Positions 1 to 9,165 are shown, counted from the first letter of the stretch. The stretch: DNA of 64,000 bases from Glycomyces buryatensis (GCF_004912275.1 NZ_STGY01000046.1:1-64000), one strand, 5' to 3'. Notes: generated by a model from the letters alone, not told the origin. A program made the numbers and translations.

Positions 1-216
1 AACGTCTTCACCCAGTCCTTCGGGCAGGTCTGCGACAACCGTGACCACATCGGTGAAGGTCCCCAGTCGGGCGTCACCGCCGGCGACCTGTCGCTGGGCA
101 ACCTCGACATCTCGGACGCCGCGCACTGGCAGATCTGCGGCCAGAACGTCGGCGTCGCGCCGTCGCTCCACCAGCAGTGCCTCAACTACGACCACGTGAC
201 CAACGCGGCTCAGTAG
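1..216 (+). CDS. Rodlin-like secreted Cys-pair repeat protein (C-terminal part)
   Basis: Open at the left edge; only the last 71 codons are seen, ending in TAG at 214-216. It carries one and a half copies of the repeat found in the next gene: a Cys-Asp-Asn-Arg-Asp-His-Ile half, then a full unit with AHWQICGQN and NQQC-like Cys. The paired-Cys, Asn/Gln-rich unit recalls actinomycete rodlins and chaplins, which coat aerial structures; that link is inference. It is a tandem paralogue of the gene at 406-960. A GC-rich hairpin follows the stop. Confidence 0.75.
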   Translation, partial: NVFTQSFGQVCDNRDHIGEGPQSGVTAGDLSLGNLDISDAAHWQICGQNVGVAPSLHQQCLNYDHVTNAAQ

Positions 217-223
217 CAGTGCC

Positions 224-250
224 GGGGCGGGCCGGTCTCCGGTCCGCCCC
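224..250 (+). terminator. Stem-loop after the partial repeat gene
   Basis: GGGGCGG at 224-230 pairs with CCGCCCC at 244-250, extended inward by a G-T pair and CCGG/CCGG around a TCT loop. There is no T-tract. A degenerate version (GGGGC..GGCCG/CGGCC..CCCC) recurs at about 356-381, just before the next gene, as if the 3' region had been duplicated. Confidence 0.4.
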
Positions 251-275
251 ACCCATCAAGTCATCCACTCTGTCT

Positions 276-348
276 CAGATTCGGCGTCGCTCGGTGACTC
301 GACCAGCAGTGCGTGAACGCCGACCACATGACCAACGCCGCCGACTAG
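276..348 (+). pseudogene. Decayed 3' remnant of a rodlin-like repeat gene
   Basis: Lying between the two repeat genes, this stretch aligns with the end of the last repeat unit (GGCGTCGC..CTC.ACCAGCAGTGC.TGAACGCCGACCAC) but has small deletions and an in-frame TGA at 294-296. It then reads DQQCVNADHMTNAAD and ends in TAG at 346-348, like the C-terminus of the upstream gene. It has no start of its own. It is best read as scar DNA from tandem duplication and loss in this gene family. Confidence 0.6.
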
Positions 349-405
349 TGGCGTCGGGGCAGGCCGGATCTCGGCCGCCCCACCATTTCAGAAAGGGAAT
401 GCATC

Positions 406-960
406 ATGCGCAAGTACACCGCTGCCGCCGCCGTTGCGGCCGCCGGAATCGCCGTCCTCGGAGCGGCCTCGCCCGCGATGGCCGCCGCCTCCGGCGTCGA
501 CGCCGGACCGCTGAGCCTGGTCAACATCGATGCTTCGGACGCCGCCCACTGGCAGATCTGCGGCCAGAACATTCTGACCCAGTCGTACGACCAGAACTGC
601 GACAACCGTGACCACATCGGTGAGGACCAGGGCTCCGGCGTGACCGCGGGCGACGTGTCGGCGCTCAACGTCGACGCCTCGGACGCGGCGCACTGGCAGA
701 TCTGCGGCCAGAACGTCCTCGTCCAGTCCTTCGACCAGAACTGCGACAACCGCGACCACATCGGTGACGGTGCGGACTCCGGCGTGACCGCGGGCGACGT
801 GTCGGCGGGCAACCTGGACATCTCGGACGCGGCGCACTGGCAGATCTGCGGCCAGAACGTCGGCGTCGCGCCGTCGCTCAACCAGCAGTGCCTGAACGCC
901 GACCACATCCACGACGGTGGCGACATGCCCGACAAGGGCGCCGACCAGGGCGACTACTGA
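406..960 (+). CDS. Secreted rodlin-like protein with three 48-residue Cys-pair repeats
   Basis: 184 aa. RBS AAAGGGA lies 8 nt before the ATG. An N-terminal signal peptide ends near AMA (24-26). Three tandem units follow with a 48-residue period: each has DxSDAAHWQICGQN, then a second Cys 13-14 residues after the first (Cys52/65, 100/113, 148/162), then a D/N-rich DHI tail. Two Cys per unit suggest one disulfide per repeat. The spacing is like, but not equal to, chaplin or rodlin Cys pairs, so a role as a secreted, possibly assembling, cell-surface protein is inferred. It is flanked by a partial copy, a remnant and a divergent copy, so this is an expanding local family. Confidence 0.7.
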   Translation: MRKYTAAAAVAAAGIAVLGAASPAMAAASGVDAGPLSLVNIDASDAAHWQICGQNILTQSYDQNCDNRDHIGEDQGSGVTAGDVSALNVDASDAAHWQICGQNVLVQSFDQNCDNRDHIGDGADSGVTAGDVSAGNLDISDAAHWQICGQNVGVAPSLNQQCLNADHIHDGGDMPDKGADQGDY

Positions 961-995
961 TTCTGAGCTCCATGCTCAGAATGCAGTGAGGTCGA

Positions 996-1502
996 ATGAT
1001 CATGCGTTACAGGAACATTGTCGCGGTCGCCGCGGCAGCAGCCGCCGCCTCGGTGATCCCGGGCGGGACGGCTTCGGCTTCCACACCCGACTGGCTCACG
1101 CTGGCCAATGTGGAGACCGGCCAGCCGTCGTTGCTGCCCGAGGTCTGCGGAGCGGGGCCGACAGGATCACTGTCGGACCCGGTCTGCGAAGGCCTGCTCG
1201 GTACGGACTCCGAAGACGCCGCCGAAACCTTCGGCGAGTCGATTCCAGAGGCTCCGGCCGGCTACAGCTCGCCGTCAGTGGCGAATCTCGACCTGAGGAA
1301 CTTTGCGAAGTGGCAGGTCTGCGGCGTCGCCGTGGCGTCCACCGCGGAGGACTTCGACTGCGATAACTCGATCACCGGTGAAGCGGAACCGGTGGAGCCC
1401 GCTGGAGGGGTTTCACTGGTCAATGCGGATACGACGGGCGCGTTCAACTGGAGCGTCTGCGGCATCTCCGCCTTCCAGGCCGCGCCCGCGACCGACTGCT
1501 GA
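996..1502 (+). CDS. Divergent secreted member of the Cys-pair repeat family
   Basis: 168 aa with signal peptide (VAVAAAAAAASV..ASAS). The ATG at 1002 (MRYRN) is an alternative start: GAGG at 988-991 is 4 nt from the first ATG and 10 nt from the second. The C-terminal half has two units matching the neighbour's repeat (LDLRNFAKWQVCGV..DFDCDN and VNADTTGAFNWSVCGI..ATDC), and the N-terminal half has a looser unit (TLANVE..EVCG..DPVCEG). The protein ends on its last Cys. It is clearly homologous to the 406-960 gene but has lost regular spacing; function is unknown beyond likely export. Confidence 0.6.
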   Translation: MIMRYRNIVAVAAAAAAASVIPGGTASASTPDWLTLANVETGQPSLLPEVCGAGPTGSLSDPVCEGLLGTDSEDAAETFGESIPEAPAGYSSPSVANLDLRNFAKWQVCGVAVASTAEDFDCDNSITGEAEPVEPAGGVSLVNADTTGAFNWSVCGISAFQAAPATDC

Positions 1503-1548
1503 CCTGAGCGCGAAAACCTTCATACCCGTAGTACCCGAAATACCCAAA

Positions 1549-1577
1549 CGGCCGGGACTCCCCAGGAGTCCCGGCCG
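1549..1577. terminator. Bidirectional terminator hairpin
   Basis: A perfect 13-bp stem (CGGCCGGGACTCC / GGAGTCCCGGCCG) with a 3-nt loop sits between the convergent repeat-protein gene and the GH95 gene. Confidence 0.75.
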
Positions 1578-1587
1578 CCCCCTTTGC

Positions 1588-3852
1588 TCAGAGGGCCCAC
1601 TGCTCCCCGGCTCGCAGCCGGATCTCGTCGCGGGGGTTCGAGTCGGGCATCGCGAGGAACACCCTCGTATCGGCGGTGGCCTCCAGCATCAGGTCGTCGA
1701 CCATGCCGTCTCGCCAGCTCAGGTGGCGCACGGTGACGGCGCCCCGGCAGCGGAGCCCGGACACCTCGCCGTCGGGCCAGGCGCTCGGCAGGGCGGGGAG
1801 GAGGTCGATGCGCACCGCGCCCTCGTAGGTCCGGTGGGACTGCACCAGCATCTCGGCGATCGCCGCCGTCGTCCCGAAGTTGCCGTCGATCTGGAACGGC
1901 GGGTGGGCGCACAACAGCGAGTTGTAGACGCCTCCATCCGAATAATCCACTTCGGACGTCCGGTGGCCGACCGGAGTCAGGAACTCGCCCAGCAGCCGGT
2001 GCGCCCGGTCGCCGTCGCCGAGCCTCGCCCACAGGGCCGTCTTCCACGCCAGCGACCAGCCGGTCCCGGCGTCGCCGCGCACCTCAAGGCTCTTTTTCGC
2101 CGCCTCGAGCAGTTCCGGTGAATCGGCGAACGACGCACCCGGGTAGACCCCGTACAGGTGCGAGACGTGCCGGTGGTTGACCTCGGCCTCCTCGCGCTCG
2201 GCGGCCCACTCCAGCACGCGGCCATCGGATCCGATCTTCGGCCGGGCCAGGCGCGGCAGGGACTCCTTGATCGCCTTCACGACGGCCAGGTCGTCGCCGT
2301 GAATGGTCTCGGCGACCACGTCGGCGGCCTCCAGGATGAACTCGAACAGCTCCCGCACCAGCGCGGTGTCCATCCCGGTGGTCTCGTCGATGGCCGAATT
2401 GCCTCCGGGTGTGACGAACTCGTTCTCCGGGCTCGATGCCGGGCTGGTGACCAGGCTTCGGTCCGTTCCCTCGCTGAGCCGGTCGAGCGCGAACCTCGCG
2501 GCCCCCAGTGCGATCGGGAAGCGGTCGCCCAGGAACTCCTCGTCGCGGGTGAAGCGCCAGTGCTCGGCCAGGTGCATCGCCAGCCACAGGCCCGCCATCG
2601 GCCAGGACTGCCAGCAGGCGCGATCGCCCACCGGGGTGGTGAGTCGCCAGAAGTCAGTGTTGTGGTGGCAGCACCAGCCACCCGCGTCGTAGAGCCGCTT
2701 CGCGGTGTCGACTCCGGTGCGCGAGAGGTCCTCCACGAGGTCGAAGAGGGGGCGGTGAAACTCGGGCAGTGAGCACGTCTCGGCCGGCCAGTAGTTCATC
2801 TCGACATTGATATTGGTGGTGTAGTCGCAGTTCCACTGCGGGCAGATCTGGTCGTTCCAGATGCCCTGAAGGTTCGCGGCCTGGGTGCCGGGTCGCGAGG
2901 AGGCGGCCAGGAGGTAGCGACCGAACTGGAAGGCCAGCACCGGAAGCGACTCGTCGGTCTCGCCCGAGGCGCGGCGCCGCAACCGTTCGTCCACAGGGGC
3001 CTGTGGATGACCGGCGGCGGTGCCGAGATCGAGGCTGACGCGGTCCATGACCTCGCGGTGGGCCGCGACGTGGTCCTCGCGGATCGCCTTCCAGCCGTTG
3101 GCGGCCGCGTGATGGGCCTCGCGCCGCACGGTCTCCAATTCGGCGGAGGTGTCGGTGCCGCTGCGCAGCGCCAGGAAGACCAGGACCTCCCGGCAGCCGG
3201 TGAAGCGGTGTCCGGCCTGGTGCGGGGCGAGTTCGCCGTCGCATCGCAACTGGGCGTTGAGGGCCAGGCCCCTGACCCCGTCCGTGGTCGAGTAGTCCGG
3301 TTCGCCGCCGGTGACGCTGACCGGCGCGTGCCCGGTGAAGGACAGCTCGTCGTAGTCGGCCGCGCTGGAGCCGTTCTGGTGCGGCCAGTTGAAGGAGAGC
3401 GACAGGTCGAACGGCTCTGAGGCGCTCCACCGCATGACGAGCACGCCGAAGCGGTGGGAGACCAGGGACTCGGAGCGGATCCGTCCCTTGTCGACGGTTG
3501 CGATGCCGTCGCGCAGGTCGAGCTCGCGCCGCTCGGGCTCGGCGTGCTCGGAGTGCTCGATGACGAGCGTGCCCGCGGGCTGGTACGCCTGCGTTTCGTC
3601 GCCCTGCATGCGCGTCATCAGCTGGTCCGCCTCGTAGTGGTCGCCGCGCCTGACCGCCTCGGCCGCCTGGGCGGCGATCCCGTGGGCGCCTTCGGGAACG
3701 GCCCAATCGCCGGTACCGGACCAGAATCCGTCCTCATTGAGGGCGATCCGGTCGCCCACGAGCATTGCCCCGATGCGGCCGTTGCCGATCGGCAGGCCCT
3801 CGTGCCAGGCGGTGGGGGCGCCATCGTATGCAAGTTTCAACGCATCCGTCAT
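1588..3852 (-). CDS. Glycoside hydrolase family 95, alpha-L-fucosidase/galactosidase type
   Basis: 754 aa. The start of the protein ([16 protein letters not shown]) is the GH95 hallmark. Visible active-site motifs are [14 protein letters not shown] (Asn347/Asn349 region), SPENEF (general acid Glu near 476-478) and FQIDGNFG (Asp656); these correspond to the Asn/Glu/Asp set defined in bifidobacterial AfcA. It hydrolyses alpha-1,2-fucosyl or related alpha-L-galactosyl linkages. No signal peptide is seen, so it likely acts on imported oligosaccharides. No transporter is adjacent. The ATG has only a poorly placed purine stretch upstream (AGGA touching the ATG, GGGGGG about 16 nt off). Confidence 0.9.
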   Translation of the reverse strand: MTDALKLAYDGAPTAWHEGLPIGNGRIGAMLVGDRIALNEDGFWSGTGDWAVPEGAHGIAAQAAEAVRRGDHYEADQLMTRMQGDETQAYQPAGTLVIEHSEHAEPERRELDLRDGIATVDKGRIRSESLVSHRFGVLVMRWSASEPFDLSLSFNWPHQNGSSAADYDELSFTGHAPVSVTGGEPDYSTTDGVRGLALNAQLRCDGELAPHQAGHRFTGCREVLVFLALRSGTDTSAELETVRREAHHAAANGWKAIREDHVAAHREVMDRVSLDLGTAAGHPQAPVDERLRRRASGETDESLPVLAFQFGRYLLAASSRPGTQAANLQGIWNDQICPQWNCDYTTNINVEMNYWPAETCSLPEFHRPLFDLVEDLSRTGVDTAKRLYDAGGWCCHHNTDFWRLTTPVGDRACWQSWPMAGLWLAMHLAEHWRFTRDEEFLGDRFPIALGAARFALDRLSEGTDRSLVTSPASSPENEFVTPGGNSAIDETTGMDTALVRELFEFILEAADVVAETIHGDDLAVVKAIKESLPRLARPKIGSDGRVLEWAAEREEAEVNHRHVSHLYGVYPGASFADSPELLEAAKKSLEVRGDAGTGWSLAWKTALWARLGDGDRAHRLLGEFLTPVGHRTSEVDYSDGGVYNSLLCAHPPFQIDGNFGTTAAIAEMLVQSHRTYEGAVRIDLLPALPSAWPDGEVSGLRCRGAVTVRHLSWRDGMVDDLMLEATADTRVFLAMPDSNPRDEIRLRAGEQWAL

Positions 3853-4159
3853 TCCTATATGATTTCATCCCCCCGACCCAGGGGGCCCATCGGCACCACG
3901 GGCTCGGCCCGACTCCCCGCACCCGCCTGGCCCCAACTCGGTGTGACGCCAAGGGGTACAAGCGAAGTTTGCGCAGTACGTCCCCCGGTTCGGGTGCGTT
4001 TCGAGCCCTCCCGGTGCGCGGTGGCCGCCGCGCGGTCGCGTAGGTTTTTCGTGTGGTGCTGCAACTCGGCGATGCCGTGCCGCGTGAAATCAATGCCCAT
4101 CTCGAATCCGGCACATTCGGTCTTCCCCATCTTCACGATCGAACACGGAGAACTCATAC
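3853..4159. other. Divergent intergenic region
   Basis: A 307-bp gene-free stretch between the divergent GH95 and LPXTG genes. It must hold both promoters; a TATATGAT stretch near 3854-3863 is close to the GH95 start. I see no operator-like palindrome or RNA gene. Confidence 0.5.
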
Positions 4160-4861
4160 GTGGAACTCAAGCGATCCTTCAAACTCGCAGGCGCTCTGGG
4201 ACTGGCGTCCGCCGCCGGTCTGACCGGCGCCCTCGCCCTCGCCGGCCCGGCCTGGGCCGAGGTCGTCAACATCCCGATCAACCCCGGCAACGTGCCGACC
4301 CTGGCCGCGGACTGGGAGCAGAGCTGCGACCAGGTCCCGGATGACAAGGCTGCCTGGGAGGACGGCTGGGTATTCGTGCTTCCTGCCGCCTCAGGGGCCG
4401 ACGGCAACTTCGAGGCCGTGTACGCGACCTATGAGGACGAGCTCGGCATGACGCACGAACTCAGCACCGAGACCGACGGCGGCGTCGTCGACGGCCAGGG
4501 CGACAACAAGGCCTACATCCTCGCCCCGGCCGGGTGGACCCTCGTCGACGCGAGCGCCGACGTGAACGATGCCGACGACGGCGCTCAGTTCAACTTGACG
4601 CACGCCTGTGCGGCCACTGCCGAGGTCCCGATCGACGAGGACTCGCCCACGATGCCCGAGGAGTCCAGCCCCGCTCCCAGCGAGGGCGAGGAGTCCCCGA
4701 CCGGTGAGGCCACCGAATCGACCAGCCCGGCCGGCGAGGAGACGCTGCCGACCACCGGTACGCCCCTGACCGTCGCTCTGGTCTCGGCCGCCGTGCTCGC
4801 CGTCGGCGGCACCGCGATGGTCCTGCTCATGCGCCGTCGCCGTGCGGCCCAAGACTGGTAG
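4160..4861 (+). CDS. Sortase-anchored LPXTG cell-wall protein
   Basis: 233 aa starting at GTG, 9 nt after CGGAG. It has a signal peptide (residues 1-33, ending AWA), an extracellular domain of about 120 residues with two Cys, a Pro/Ser/Glu/Thr-rich wall-spanning stalk (about 155-195), then LPTTG at 196-200, a hydrophobic helix and RRRR tail. This is a complete sortase sorting signal, so it should be covalently attached to peptidoglycan. The head domain resembles those of other actinobacterial LPXTG surface proteins of unknown role. No sortase gene is in the window. Confidence 0.85.
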   Translation: MELKRSFKLAGALGLASAAGLTGALALAGPAWAEVVNIPINPGNVPTLAADWEQSCDQVPDDKAAWEDGWVFVLPAASGADGNFEAVYATYEDELGMTHELSTETDGGVVDGQGDNKAYILAPAGWTLVDASADVNDADDGAQFNLTHACAATAEVPIDEDSPTMPEESSPAPSEGEESPTGEATESTSPAGEETLPTTGTPLTVALVSAAVLAVGGTAMVLLMRRRRAAQDW

Positions 4862-4985
4862 GTCGCAAACCGGTGGGGGCGTTACCGAACCGTTATGCAA
4901 CCTCGCGGAGTGCCCCCGCGTTTAGCTGGTGTCTCAGAGATGAGGCGCCGAAACTACCGCCCGCTGCTTGACGGTGCGGTTCTAT

Positions 4986-5021
4986 GTCGGGCCCCCGAAA
5001 TCCTGCCATCGGGGGCCCGAC
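4986..5021. terminator. Hairpin after LPXTG gene
   Basis: A perfect 13-bp stem, GTCGGGCCCCCGA / TCGGGGGCCCGAC, with a 10-nt loop. It is the first of two consecutive hairpins between the LPXTG gene and azgA. Confidence 0.65.
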
Positions 5022-5025
5022 CTTC

Positions 5026-5062
5026 GACGCCCCGGAACCGCCCCCCTTGGTTCCGGGGCGTC
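5026..5062 (+). terminator. Rho-independent-type terminator
   Basis: A perfect 14-bp stem, GACGCCCCGGAACC / GGTTCCGGGGCGTC, loop of 9, followed by TTTGCG. Together with the hairpin just upstream it isolates the permease gene from the LPXTG gene. Confidence 0.75.
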
Positions 5063-5236
5063 TTTGCGTCCCCCCATCGGTTTCACCTTCGCCACATTCA
5101 CGCGTGAGGGCATCTCGCCAAATCGGCTCGGGCGCGATACATTACCGGCAGGTTCAGCGCCGAATCCCGTATAACCTGTCCCCGAGGTGCCAGCTGCCCG
5201 GCATCCAATGCACCTTCAACAGGAGATGCCCACGTA

Positions 5237-6625
5237 ATGGCAACTGAAACGAAAGACCGCCCCGCGCCCGGCGCGTTCGACCGGTTCTTCCACTTGTCCG
5301 AGAACAAGACCAACTGGAAGCGCGAGATCCTCGCCGGTACCACGACATTCCTGGCGATGGCCTACATCCTGGCCGTCAACCCCGGCATTCTCAGCTTCGG
5401 CATCGGCGAGGCGCTCGGCAACGGCGACCCCTTCGCCGCCTTCGCGGCCGGAACCGCCCCCGACCCGGGCGCGATCTTCACCGCGACCGCGCTCGCCGCA
5501 GCCCTCGGCTGTCTGGTCATGGGCCTGTGGGCTCGGTACCCGATCGCCCTCGCTCCCGGCATGGGGCTGAACGCGTTCTTCGCCTTCAGCGTCGTCGTCG
5601 GCATGGGCATCCCATGGCAGACGGCCCTGTCCGGCACCCTCGTCTCCGGCGTCATCTTCTTCGTCCTCGCCATCACCGGCGTGCGTGAGTACATCATCAA
5701 CTCGATCCCGACGCAGATGAAGCTCGCGACGGGCGCCGGCATCGGCATGTTCATCGCCTTCGTCGGCCTCCAGGGCGGCGGTCTCGTCCAGGCTGACCCC
5801 GCCACCTTCGTCACCCTCGGCGACTTCACCGAAGGCCCGGCGCTGCTGACGCTGTTCGGTCTTATCGTCACCTCCGTGTTCATCGCCCTGGGCTGGAAGG
5901 GCGGGGTCTTCTACGGCATGATCCTCACTCTCGGTCTGGGCCTGGCCACCGGCGTCATCTCCTGGGACCTCTCCGAGGTCAGCTCCCCGAACCTCGATGC
6001 CTTCGGCGCGGCCTTCACCGGCTTCGACAGCTTCACCACCGGGATGATCATGGTCGTCCTGACGATGCTGTTCGTGGACTTCTTCGACACCGCCGGCACC
6101 CTTTTTGCGGTCGCCGGCCAGGCCGGGATGCTCAAGGATGGCAAGCTGCCCCGAGCTGGCCGCGCGCTCGCCTCCGACTCGGTCGCCACGATGGGCGGCG
6201 CGATCCTCGGTACCTCCACCACCACCTCGTATGTCGAGTCGACGGCCGGTGTCTCGGTCGGCGGCCGCACCGGGCTGACGGCGGTGACTACGGGTGCCTG
6301 GTTCCTGTTGTCGCTGGTGGCCTTCCCGGTGTTCGGCGTCGTCGCCAACAACTCCGAGGTGACCGCTCCGGCGCTCATCATCGTCGGCGTCCTGATGGCC
6401 AAGCAGCTCGGCGGCATTGCGTGGGACAAGATGGAGTACGCCATCCCGGCGTTCATCACCGTCATCGCCATGCCGCTGACCTACTCGATCTCCAACGGCA
6501 TCGCGCTCGGCCTGATCTTCTACCCGGTCGTGATGATCGCGCAGCGCCGCTGGAGGGAAGTCCACCCGCTCATGTACGGCCTGCTGGTGGTCTTCATCTG
6601 CTACTTCCTGTTCCTCACCGAATAG
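5237..6625 (+). CDS. NCS2/AzgA-family purine base permease
   Basis: 462 aa, ATG 12 nt after AGGAG. The N-terminus (FFHLSENKTNWKREILAG) and the following TTTFLAMAYILAVNP segment are typical of the AzgA/PbuG branch of nucleobase transporters, which import adenine, guanine or hypoxanthine with protons. About 12-14 hydrophobic segments run through the protein, and DFFDTAGTL and the STTTSYVESTAG segment are the conserved substrate-pocket motifs. Its product would feed purine salvage such as the hpt product. Single-gene unit between terminators. No purine riboswitch is evident in the 5' region. Confidence 0.9.
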   Translation: MATETKDRPAPGAFDRFFHLSENKTNWKREILAGTTTFLAMAYILAVNPGILSFGIGEALGNGDPFAAFAAGTAPDPGAIFTATALAAALGCLVMGLWARYPIALAPGMGLNAFFAFSVVVGMGIPWQTALSGTLVSGVIFFVLAITGVREYIINSIPTQMKLATGAGIGMFIAFVGLQGGGLVQADPATFVTLGDFTEGPALLTLFGLIVTSVFIALGWKGGVFYGMILTLGLGLATGVISWDLSEVSSPNLDAFGAAFTGFDSFTTGMIMVVLTMLFVDFFDTAGTLFAVAGQAGMLKDGKLPRAGRALASDSVATMGGAILGTSTTTSYVESTAGVSVGGRTGLTAVTTGAWFLLSLVAFPVFGVVANNSEVTAPALIIVGVLMAKQLGGIAWDKMEYAIPAFITVIAMPLTYSISNGIALGLIFYPVVMIAQRRWREVHPLMYGLLVVFICYFLFLTE

Positions 6626-6742
6626 GGCATCGCAACCGACTTCTCCGAGCAGAGCAAGACCAATCTGTTCTCAGTCGAAGAGGGAATCACCTCTCTCAAC
6701 CGAATAGAGCATCACCTCCGTCCTCTCCGAGTAGAGCAGGGC
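6617..6742. repeat. Imperfect direct repeats downstream of azgA
   Basis: About 44 bp starting ACCGAATAGGGCATC (6617-6660) recurs as ACCGAATAGAGCATC (6699-6742), both continuing into CTCCGAG.AGAGCA; a weaker third copy may lie near 6672. The first copy overlaps the azgA stop codon. Confidence 0.5.
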
Positions 6743-6798
6743 GAACCTGAAGGGGACCTGAACCGCGCAAGTCGGCGGTTCAGGTCCCCTTCAGGTTC
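6743..6798. terminator. Very long terminator stem between azgA and ABC permease
   Basis: A perfect 24-bp inverted repeat (arms 6743-6766 and 6775-6798, GAACCTGAAGGGGACC..) with an 8-nt loop, followed on the plus strand by ATCGAGCTATTTTTAA. It lies between convergent genes and can serve both. Confidence 0.8.
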
Positions 6799-6815
6799 AT
6801 CGAGCTATTTTTAAT

Positions 6816-6850
6816 CCAAGGGGTCCCCCGGGACTACCTGCTTTGGCGTG
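6816..6850 (+). repeat. Dispersed repeat, copy 1
   Basis: The core AGGGGTCCCCCGGGAC..TACCT then GGCGTG matches copies at 61434-61494 (same strand) and 62459-62520 and 62544-62605 (opposite strand). This copy is the shortest; only TTTAAT and the 35-bp core are conserved. Confidence 0.7.
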
Positions 6851-6856
6851 TCTGCG

Positions 6857-8047
6857 TTACGCCGCCTTGCGAAGTGCTTCCATGAGTTTCAGGCGCGAGC
6901 CGGTGTGCAGGACCGAGCGCTTGTAGAGCGTCGCGCCCAGTGCCAGAGCGCCGGCTGCGGCCACCGCGAGCAGCCCCACCGCGAGCACGACCTGCCAGGC
7001 CGGGACCTCCTGGATCGCGATCCGCGTCGGCATCGCGATCGCCGAGAACGGCGGGACGATCGACAGGATCTCCGCGAACAGGCTGCCCGGCGCGTTCAGG
7101 ATGAAGATCGAGCCCACATAGGCGATCGTCAGCGTCGTGGTCAGCGGCGCCAGCACCGAACCGGCGTCCTCCTGACGCGACACCAGCGAACCGATACCCC
7201 CGGCGAGCGTCCCATAGAGCGCGAAGGCGAGCACCCACCAGCCGAGCGTCGACAGCGCCGCCGAGGTCGTCCCCGGCGGGAGCTCGGGCAGCATGCCGGT
7301 CGCGGCCGAGACGCCGAGGCCGACGGCGACGATCGCGATCAGGTTCACCGCCGAGATGACGCCGAGCCCGATCACCTTGCCGCCCAGCAGCTGCCAAGGC
7401 TTGAGGCTGGTCAGCAGGATCTCCACGATCCGGCTCGACTTCTCCTCGACCACGCCCATCGCGATGTACTGCACCGGCATCATGAGCATGAAGAAGATGA
7501 GGATCGAGATGATCAGGCCGGTGAAATAGGCTGTCGGGTCGTTCTCCGCGCCGCCCGCCTGTTCGAAGGTGACCGACTCCAGCGGGGCGACACTCAGCGC
7601 GTCCTGGATCTGGGCGGCGTCGAGTCCGGCCTCGGTGAGACTCGTTTCGACGGCGGCACTCTGCCAGACCGATTCGAGGACCGTCTGCTCCTCGTTGCCG
7701 ACGCCGTCCTGGGAGTAGAGCTTGCCGTCGGCGACCGCCGCGTCGACGTCCTCGTCCTGCACGGCCCGTTCGGCCTCGGCCGCGGAGCCGTAGACGGTCA
7801 CGTCGTAGTCGCCGATAGCCTCCAGCTGCTGCTGCATCGCCGTCGACTCGGAACCGGCGATGCCGATGGCGGTGGTGTCGTCGCCGCCGGAGAGTATCGC
7901 CGGCAGCGCGGCGAGCACGCCCACGATGAGGACGGTGATCGCCATGCTGATGAGGTTGGCCTTGGCCAGGCCGCGCACGCGGATCTCGCGGCCCGCCACC
8001 AGCATCAGGCCCCGCAGGCGAGGCGTCTCGGGAGTCTGGGCGCTCAT
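6857..8047 (-). CDS. ABC-2 type exporter permease (NatB-like)
   Basis: 396 aa from the ATG at 8047, which overlaps the ATPase stop as ATGA, so the two are translationally coupled. One N-terminal membrane segment (about residues 25-50) is followed by a large extracytoplasmic region (about 50-200) and then six or so membrane helices, the layout of NatB/YhaP ABC-2 permeases. The partner at 8044-8913 supplies ATPase function. The substrate is unknown; NatAB relatives export Na+ or drugs. Confidence 0.85.
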   Translation of the reverse strand: MSAQTPETPRLRGLMLVAGREIRVRGLAKANLISMAITVLIVGVLAALPAILSGGDDTTAIGIAGSESTAMQQQLEAIGDYDVTVYGSAAEAERAVQDEDVDAAVADGKLYSQDGVGNEEQTVLESVWQSAAVETSLTEAGLDAAQIQDALSVAPLESVTFEQAGGAENDPTAYFTGLIISILIFFMLMMPVQYIAMGVVEEKSSRIVEILLTSLKPWQLLGGKVIGLGVISAVNLIAIVAVGLGVSAATGMLPELPPGTTSAALSTLGWWVLAFALYGTLAGGIGSLVSRQEDAGSVLAPLTTTLTIAYVGSIFILNAPGSLFAEILSIVPPFSAIAMPTRIAIQEVPAWQVVLAVGLLAVAAAGALALGATLYKRSVLHTGSRLKLMEALRKAA

Positions 8048-8913
8048 CGGGTCACGGCCTCTCGGAAGATCTCGGCGATGGTGGGCTGGTCGTAGGCGAA
8101 GTGGGTGACGCGTCCGGCTGCGGCCGCGATGCGCAGCGCCTCCTGGGAGTCGCCGTCCTCCACGAGGTAGTCGTCGCCGTCGCGGGTCACAGTGCCGGGT
8201 AGGGCATCGGTGAGGTCCTCGATGGTCTCGACGCGGATGCGCAGCTCCTTGACCTCGCGGGCCTTGAGGTCCTCGACGCCGCCCGCGGCGATGATCTTCC
8301 CGGCGCCGATGATGACGACCGAGTCGCACAGCCGCTCAATGAGGTCGAGCTGGTGGCTGGAGAAGATGACGGGCGCGCCGGCGGCGGCGCGGTCCTTGAG
8401 GGCGGTGCCCATGACGTCGACCGCGATCGGGTCGAGCCCGGAGAACGGCTCGTCCAGGATGAGCGCCTCGGGGTCGTGGACCAGCGAGACGGCCAGCTGG
8501 ACGCGCTGCTGGTTGCCCAGCGACAGGTCCTGGACATTGTCGCCGATGCGATCGGTCAGGTTCAACTGTTCGAGCAGGTCGGCGGTGGACCGCTTCGCGG
8601 CGGCCTTGTCCAAGCCGTGGAGTTCACCGAAGTAGGCGATCTGCTCGCCGACCTTCATCTTGGGATACAGCCCCCGTTCCGAAGGCATGTAACCGAACCG
8701 CTGGCGCTGCTTGGAGCCGAGCGGCGTCCCGTTGTAGACGATCTCGCCGCTGTCGGAGGCGAGCACGCCCATCGCGATGCGCATGGTGGTGGTCTTGCCG
8801 GCGCCGTTGGCGCCCACGAACCCGACCACTTCACCGGGCTTGGCCGACAGCGATACCCCGTCGAGGGCGACGACATCGCCGAACCGCTTGTGGAGGTCCT
8901 TGATTTCGAGCAT
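8044..8913 (-). CDS. ABC transporter ATP-binding protein (NatA-like)
   Basis: 289 aa. Walker A GANGAGKTT (34-42), signature LSLGNQQRV (130-138), Walker B LILDEP (151-156) and the switch His in SSHQLD (187) are all present. A C-terminal regulatory extension of about 80 residues follows the nucleotide-binding domain, as in NatA/DrrA-type exporters. First gene of a two-gene operon with the permease (4-bp overlap). The RBS is weak. Confidence 0.9.
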   Translation of the reverse strand: MLEIKDLHKRFGDVVALDGVSLSAKPGEVVGFVGANGAGKTTTMRIAMGVLASDSGEIVYNGTPLGSKQRQRFGYMPSERGLYPKMKVGEQIAYFGELHGLDKAAAKRSTADLLEQLNLTDRIGDNVQDLSLGNQQRVQLAVSLVHDPEALILDEPFSGLDPIAVDVMGTALKDRAAAGAPVIFSSHQLDLIERLCDSVVIIGAGKIIAAGGVEDLKAREVKELRIRVETIEDLTDALPGTVTRDGDDYLVEDGDSQEALRIAAAAGRVTHFAYDQPTIAEIFREAVTR

Positions 8914-9109
8914 GCCATCACTCTATTGAGGCCAGGCCGTCCATACGTCCCTCCCGGGAAGGATTCGGTCCGGACCCGGATCCTTCCCGAGTACTAGTCG
9001 CCTTACTCGGCCCCGATGCGGGCGAAGGGCACCGTGAAGGCGTCGAAGTCCTCCTTCGGCGGTGCTGTATCGCAATATTTCGATACATGTCGGATCTTTG
9101 GTACGCTCC

Positions 9110-9123
9110 TGGGAGTGCTCCCA
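9110..9123. promoter_or_regulatory. CebR-like operator upstream of Cip1-like gene
   Basis: TGGGAGTGCTCCCA differs by one base from the palindrome TGGGAGCGCTCCCA bound by the LacI-family cellobiose regulator CebR/CelR in Streptomyces and Thermobifida. It lies 43 bp before the start of a secreted polysaccharide-related gene, a typical position for repression. Confidence 0.65.
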
Positions 9124-9165
9124 CATCGATAAAGTTCGATGTAATTCTTGGCTTGAGGAGGCCAC

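Noticed and set aside
5063-5236. Possible purine riboswitch in front of the purine permease
   Set aside because: No three-way junction with the conserved purine-aptamer loops could be found by eye.
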